A stretch of DNA of 26,209 bases, taken from positions 1 to 26,209 of the IMG/VR virus record IMGVR_UViG_3300025874_000072, one strand, 5' to 3'. The translations under genes were made by a program, and so were the position numbers. Each line of letters opens with the position of its first letter. Positions within the stretch are counted from its first letter, which is position 1. Below are positions 25,059 to 26,209 of the stretch, one piece after another. The notes under the pieces were generated by a model. It did not search any database. It saw nothing but the letters and a program-made list of their open reading frames with translations, and was not told where the DNA came from. Source of the stretch: a virus.

Positions 25059-25608
25059 ATTTAATTGCAATATCATTTGATTTCATACAGTATAAACGTT
25101 CGTCGTCAATTATAAACTCAAACTCACCGTGAGGCGTGTAACCTACGAGGTCTCCAGGAACGATTTTAGCGGCTTCTAAGGAACTATTACCATATTTTAG
25201 TATTCCTATAAGCTTTCTTTCTTTATCCAGCGTTAGATGGTTATTATCTAACAAGGGTTTAACGAAGCATCTATCTTGAAAAGAGTTCCAAGACTCGTTG
25301 TTATTATACAAGTATATTTGGTCAGGCGAACAAAAGTATAAATCATCTATAAATTTAGATCTACTATCTTTACGTTTGCCTCTAATATCAAAAAAACTTC
25401 TAAAAACATTGTGGTGTATAATAACCACGTCACCTTTTTTTATCGGTGTAGAGTAAGCTGAGGGAGTTGAAACTACTACCGCTCTGTTGCTCACAGCTTT
25501 GAAGTCTTCAGTATTAGTGTTAGTTATAAGGCTTTTGTCACCTACCTTTATCTCAGTATCGTACCTCTTGTTTAGAGGTTTAACGATAAAGTCAAATAAA
25601 CTTTTCAT
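25003..25608 (-). CDS. Tandem GroES-like (co-chaperonin fold) protein, 201 aa
   Basis: Two halves each follow the GroES pattern. Half 1 (about 7-101): a leading strand FIVKPL, a loop, then RAVVVSTPSAYSTPIKKGDV followed by VIIHHNVFR, and the closing DDLYFCSPDQIYLY, which parallels GroES 'G-V-L-A-V-G...VKVGDIVIF...EEVLIMSESDILAIV'. Half 2 (about 114-185): CFVKPLL, RKLIGILKYG, IVPGDLVGYTPHGEFEFI and ERLYCMKSNDIAIKYE, again matching GroES strand order. GroES caps the GroEL chaperonin; T4 gp31 is a phage example that replaces it to fold the capsid protein. A capsid-folding cofactor would suit a gene three places upstream of the structural genes. No enzyme motif is visible. The fold call is by eye; whether it binds host GroEL is unknown. 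Its end overlaps the next gene by 56 bases. Confidence 0.55.
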   Translation of the reverse strand: MKSLFDFIVKPLNKRYDTEIKVGDKSLITNTNTEDFKAVSNRAVVVSTPSAYSTPIKKGDVVIIHHNVFRSFFDIRGKRKDSRSKFIDDLYFCSPDQIYLYNNNESWNSFQDRCFVKPLLDNNHLTLDKERKLIGILKYGNSSLEAAKIVPGDLVGYTPHGEFEFIIDDERLYCMKSNDIAIKYEYQGNEKEYNPSWAKSS

Positions 25609-25835
25609 TAGTATTCTAGATCATACTCAACGGATATTGCCATGTTAGAATTAAACTTCTTCCATGGCATAACCTCGTCTTTCTTTTTTATGTAAATACT
25701 ATAAGAGTTGTCGCTCTCAGAATACAGTATAGCCGATATAGTATGGCCACCATACACTTGCTGACCGACAGCGTAATGCATTGCGTCGTTTTTGTAATCA
25801 GAACCTATACTTATTTTTCTAACTACAGAGCTCAT
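25608..25835 (-). CDS. Small protein of unknown function, 75 aa
   Basis: I do not recognise a family. The protein is small, beta-rich and aromatic (YAVGQQVYGGHTISAILYSE, YSIYIKKKDEVMPWKKFN), without cysteines, signal peptide or membrane helix; the strand-rich pattern suggests a small barrel or SH3-like fold. Its start overlaps the stop of the 88-aa gene by one base, and its stop overlaps the next start by one base, both as TAATG. That tight coupling argues that it is real and produced together with the GroES-like protein. Confidence 0.6.
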   Translation of the reverse strand: MSSVVRKISIGSDYKNDAMHYAVGQQVYGGHTISAILYSESDNSYSIYIKKKDEVMPWKKFNSNMAISVEYDLEY

Positions 25836-26101
25836 TAGTCTTCAGATTTAACTACAGATAATTCACTATCATCGTTCTCCTCGACTTTAGTGTAGGTTCC
25901 GTCTTGCATGTTAATGTTAATAGACCCGTATTCTTTTTCTAGTTCTTTTTTAGTTTCTTCTATTTCTTGAGAAACTACAGCTTGCGCGTGTAAAGCTTCG
26001 TGTTTACGAACTTCAATAACTCCAATATCAGTCAAGATACCTTGCAGTTTCTTTTGTTGATCCTGAATCTTTTCTAGTTGTTCTTTTGTAATCTTTGCCA
26101 T
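25835..26101 (-). CDS. Small coiled-coil protein, 88 aa (prefoldin-like layout)
   Basis: Residues 5-58 are one long heptad-like charged helix pair (KEQLEKIQDQQKKLQGILTD, then VSQEIEETKKELEKEYG) with a short hydrophobic turn between, followed by a strand motif SININMQDGTYTKVE and an acidic tail. The helix-strand layout recalls small prefoldin-like or phage coiled-coil proteins that I know from marine phages, but no function is established. The ATG is preceded by an A/T-only leader with tandem TTAAA units and no SD. Its stop is part of a TAATG overlap with the 75-aa gene. Confidence 0.6.
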   Translation of the reverse strand: MAKITKEQLEKIQDQQKKLQGILTDIGVIEVRKHEALHAQAVVSQEIEETKKELEKEYGSININMQDGTYTKVEENDDSELSVVKSED

Positions 26102-26106
26102 TTTAC

Positions 26107-26131
26107 TTAATTTAATTTAATTTAATTTGAT
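26107..26131. repeat. (TTTAA)n A/T pentamer repeat in the leader of the 88-aa gene
   Basis: Four near-perfect five-base units form the 30-base gap between the partial right-edge gene and the 88-aa gene. On the coding strand this reads AAATTAAATTAAATTAA just before the ATG. A shorter version precedes the cupin gene (6789-6803). It probably acts as an unstructured A-rich translation leader in an SD-less system; it could also be a simple slippage repeat. Confidence 0.55.
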
Positions 26132-26209
26132 TTAGTTATTTTTATTATCACTTGATTTTTTGTTCTTTTCCCAGGTTCTACCAACAAAGTAAGCACCGTA
26201 AGTTGTCAT
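26132..26209 (-). CDS. 3' end of an unknown gene, cut by the right edge
   Basis: The minus-strand frame from the edge reads MTTYGAYFVGRTWEKNKKSS followed by DNKNN and a stop at 26132-26134. An ATG happens to lie exactly at the edge, so a 25-aa gene cannot be excluded, but the Gly/Tyr/Phe core followed by a Lys/Asn tail looks more like the C-terminus of a longer protein. No function can be proposed. It lies in the same orientation as all other genes, 30 bases before the 88-aa gene. Confidence 0.45.
   Translation of the reverse strand: MTTYGAYFVGRTWEKNKKSSDNKNN

Noticed and set aside
1-26209. tRNA genes, CRISPR arrays, integrase, insertion sequences or attachment sites
   Set aside because: The genes are packed with gaps under 90 bases, and no cloverleaf, spaced repeat, recombinase motif or terminal inverted repeat was recognised by eye.

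Overview
The window is the late structural (packaging, head and tail) segment of a tailed dsDNA phage genome. Every convincing gene lies on the minus strand, so transcription runs from the right edge (26209) to the left edge (1). Evidence for a phage comes from a complete packaging-to-ejection cassette: large terminase with Walker B and nuclease acidic residues, portal, scaffold-like acidic protein, HK97-type major capsid protein, head-tail connector (ring/adaptor) proteins, very large tail proteins and internal virion proteins. The absence of tape-measure, sheath or tube genes and the size and order of the proteins suggest podovirus morphology. The ensemble resembles uncultured marine podoviruses and, more loosely, crAss-like phages. 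I cannot place it in a named genus from the sequence alone.

The DNA is AT-rich. Almost every start codon is preceded by an A/T-only stretch with no Shine-Dalgarno (GGAGG-like) sequence. That is the usual pattern in Bacteroidota, so a marine flavobacterial-type host is my best inference; it is not proven.

Layout in the direction of transcription. (1) 26209-24786: the end of an unknown gene, a coiled-coil protein of 88 aa, a 75-aa protein, a 201-aa protein that reads as two GroES-like folds in tandem, and a 96-aa (90-aa from the preferred start) helical protein in the usual small-terminase position. These are coupled by TAATG or longer overlaps. (2) 24786-17558: terminase, portal, scaffold and major capsid protein, followed by a strong hairpin that looks like a terminator or attenuator. 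(3) 17470-13217: an unrecognised 271-aa head protein, a second hairpin, then a duplicated two-gene connector module in the order A1-B1-A2-B2. (4) 13211-6799: a 1674-aa tail protein of the crAss-like 'stabilization/muzzle' type and a 449-aa tail protein. (5) 6788-1: a small cupin, a glycine-zipper internal protein, a 576-aa helical protein, and a >1280-aa protein cut by the left edge that carries an HEVGH zinc-peptidase signature.

How they would work together: scaffold and MCP assemble the procapsid on the portal; terminase fills it; the A/B ring proteins close the portal vertex and carry the large tail proteins; the three left-most proteins are probably packaged in the head or tail and ejected into the cell. 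The most interesting points are the metallopeptidase motif in the giant virion protein, the double GroES-like protein in the packaging operon, the A-B-A-B duplication, and the cupin placed among tail genes. I see no rRNA, tRNA, CRISPR array, insertion sequence, integrase or reverse transcriptase. No intergenic gap exceeds 300 bases.
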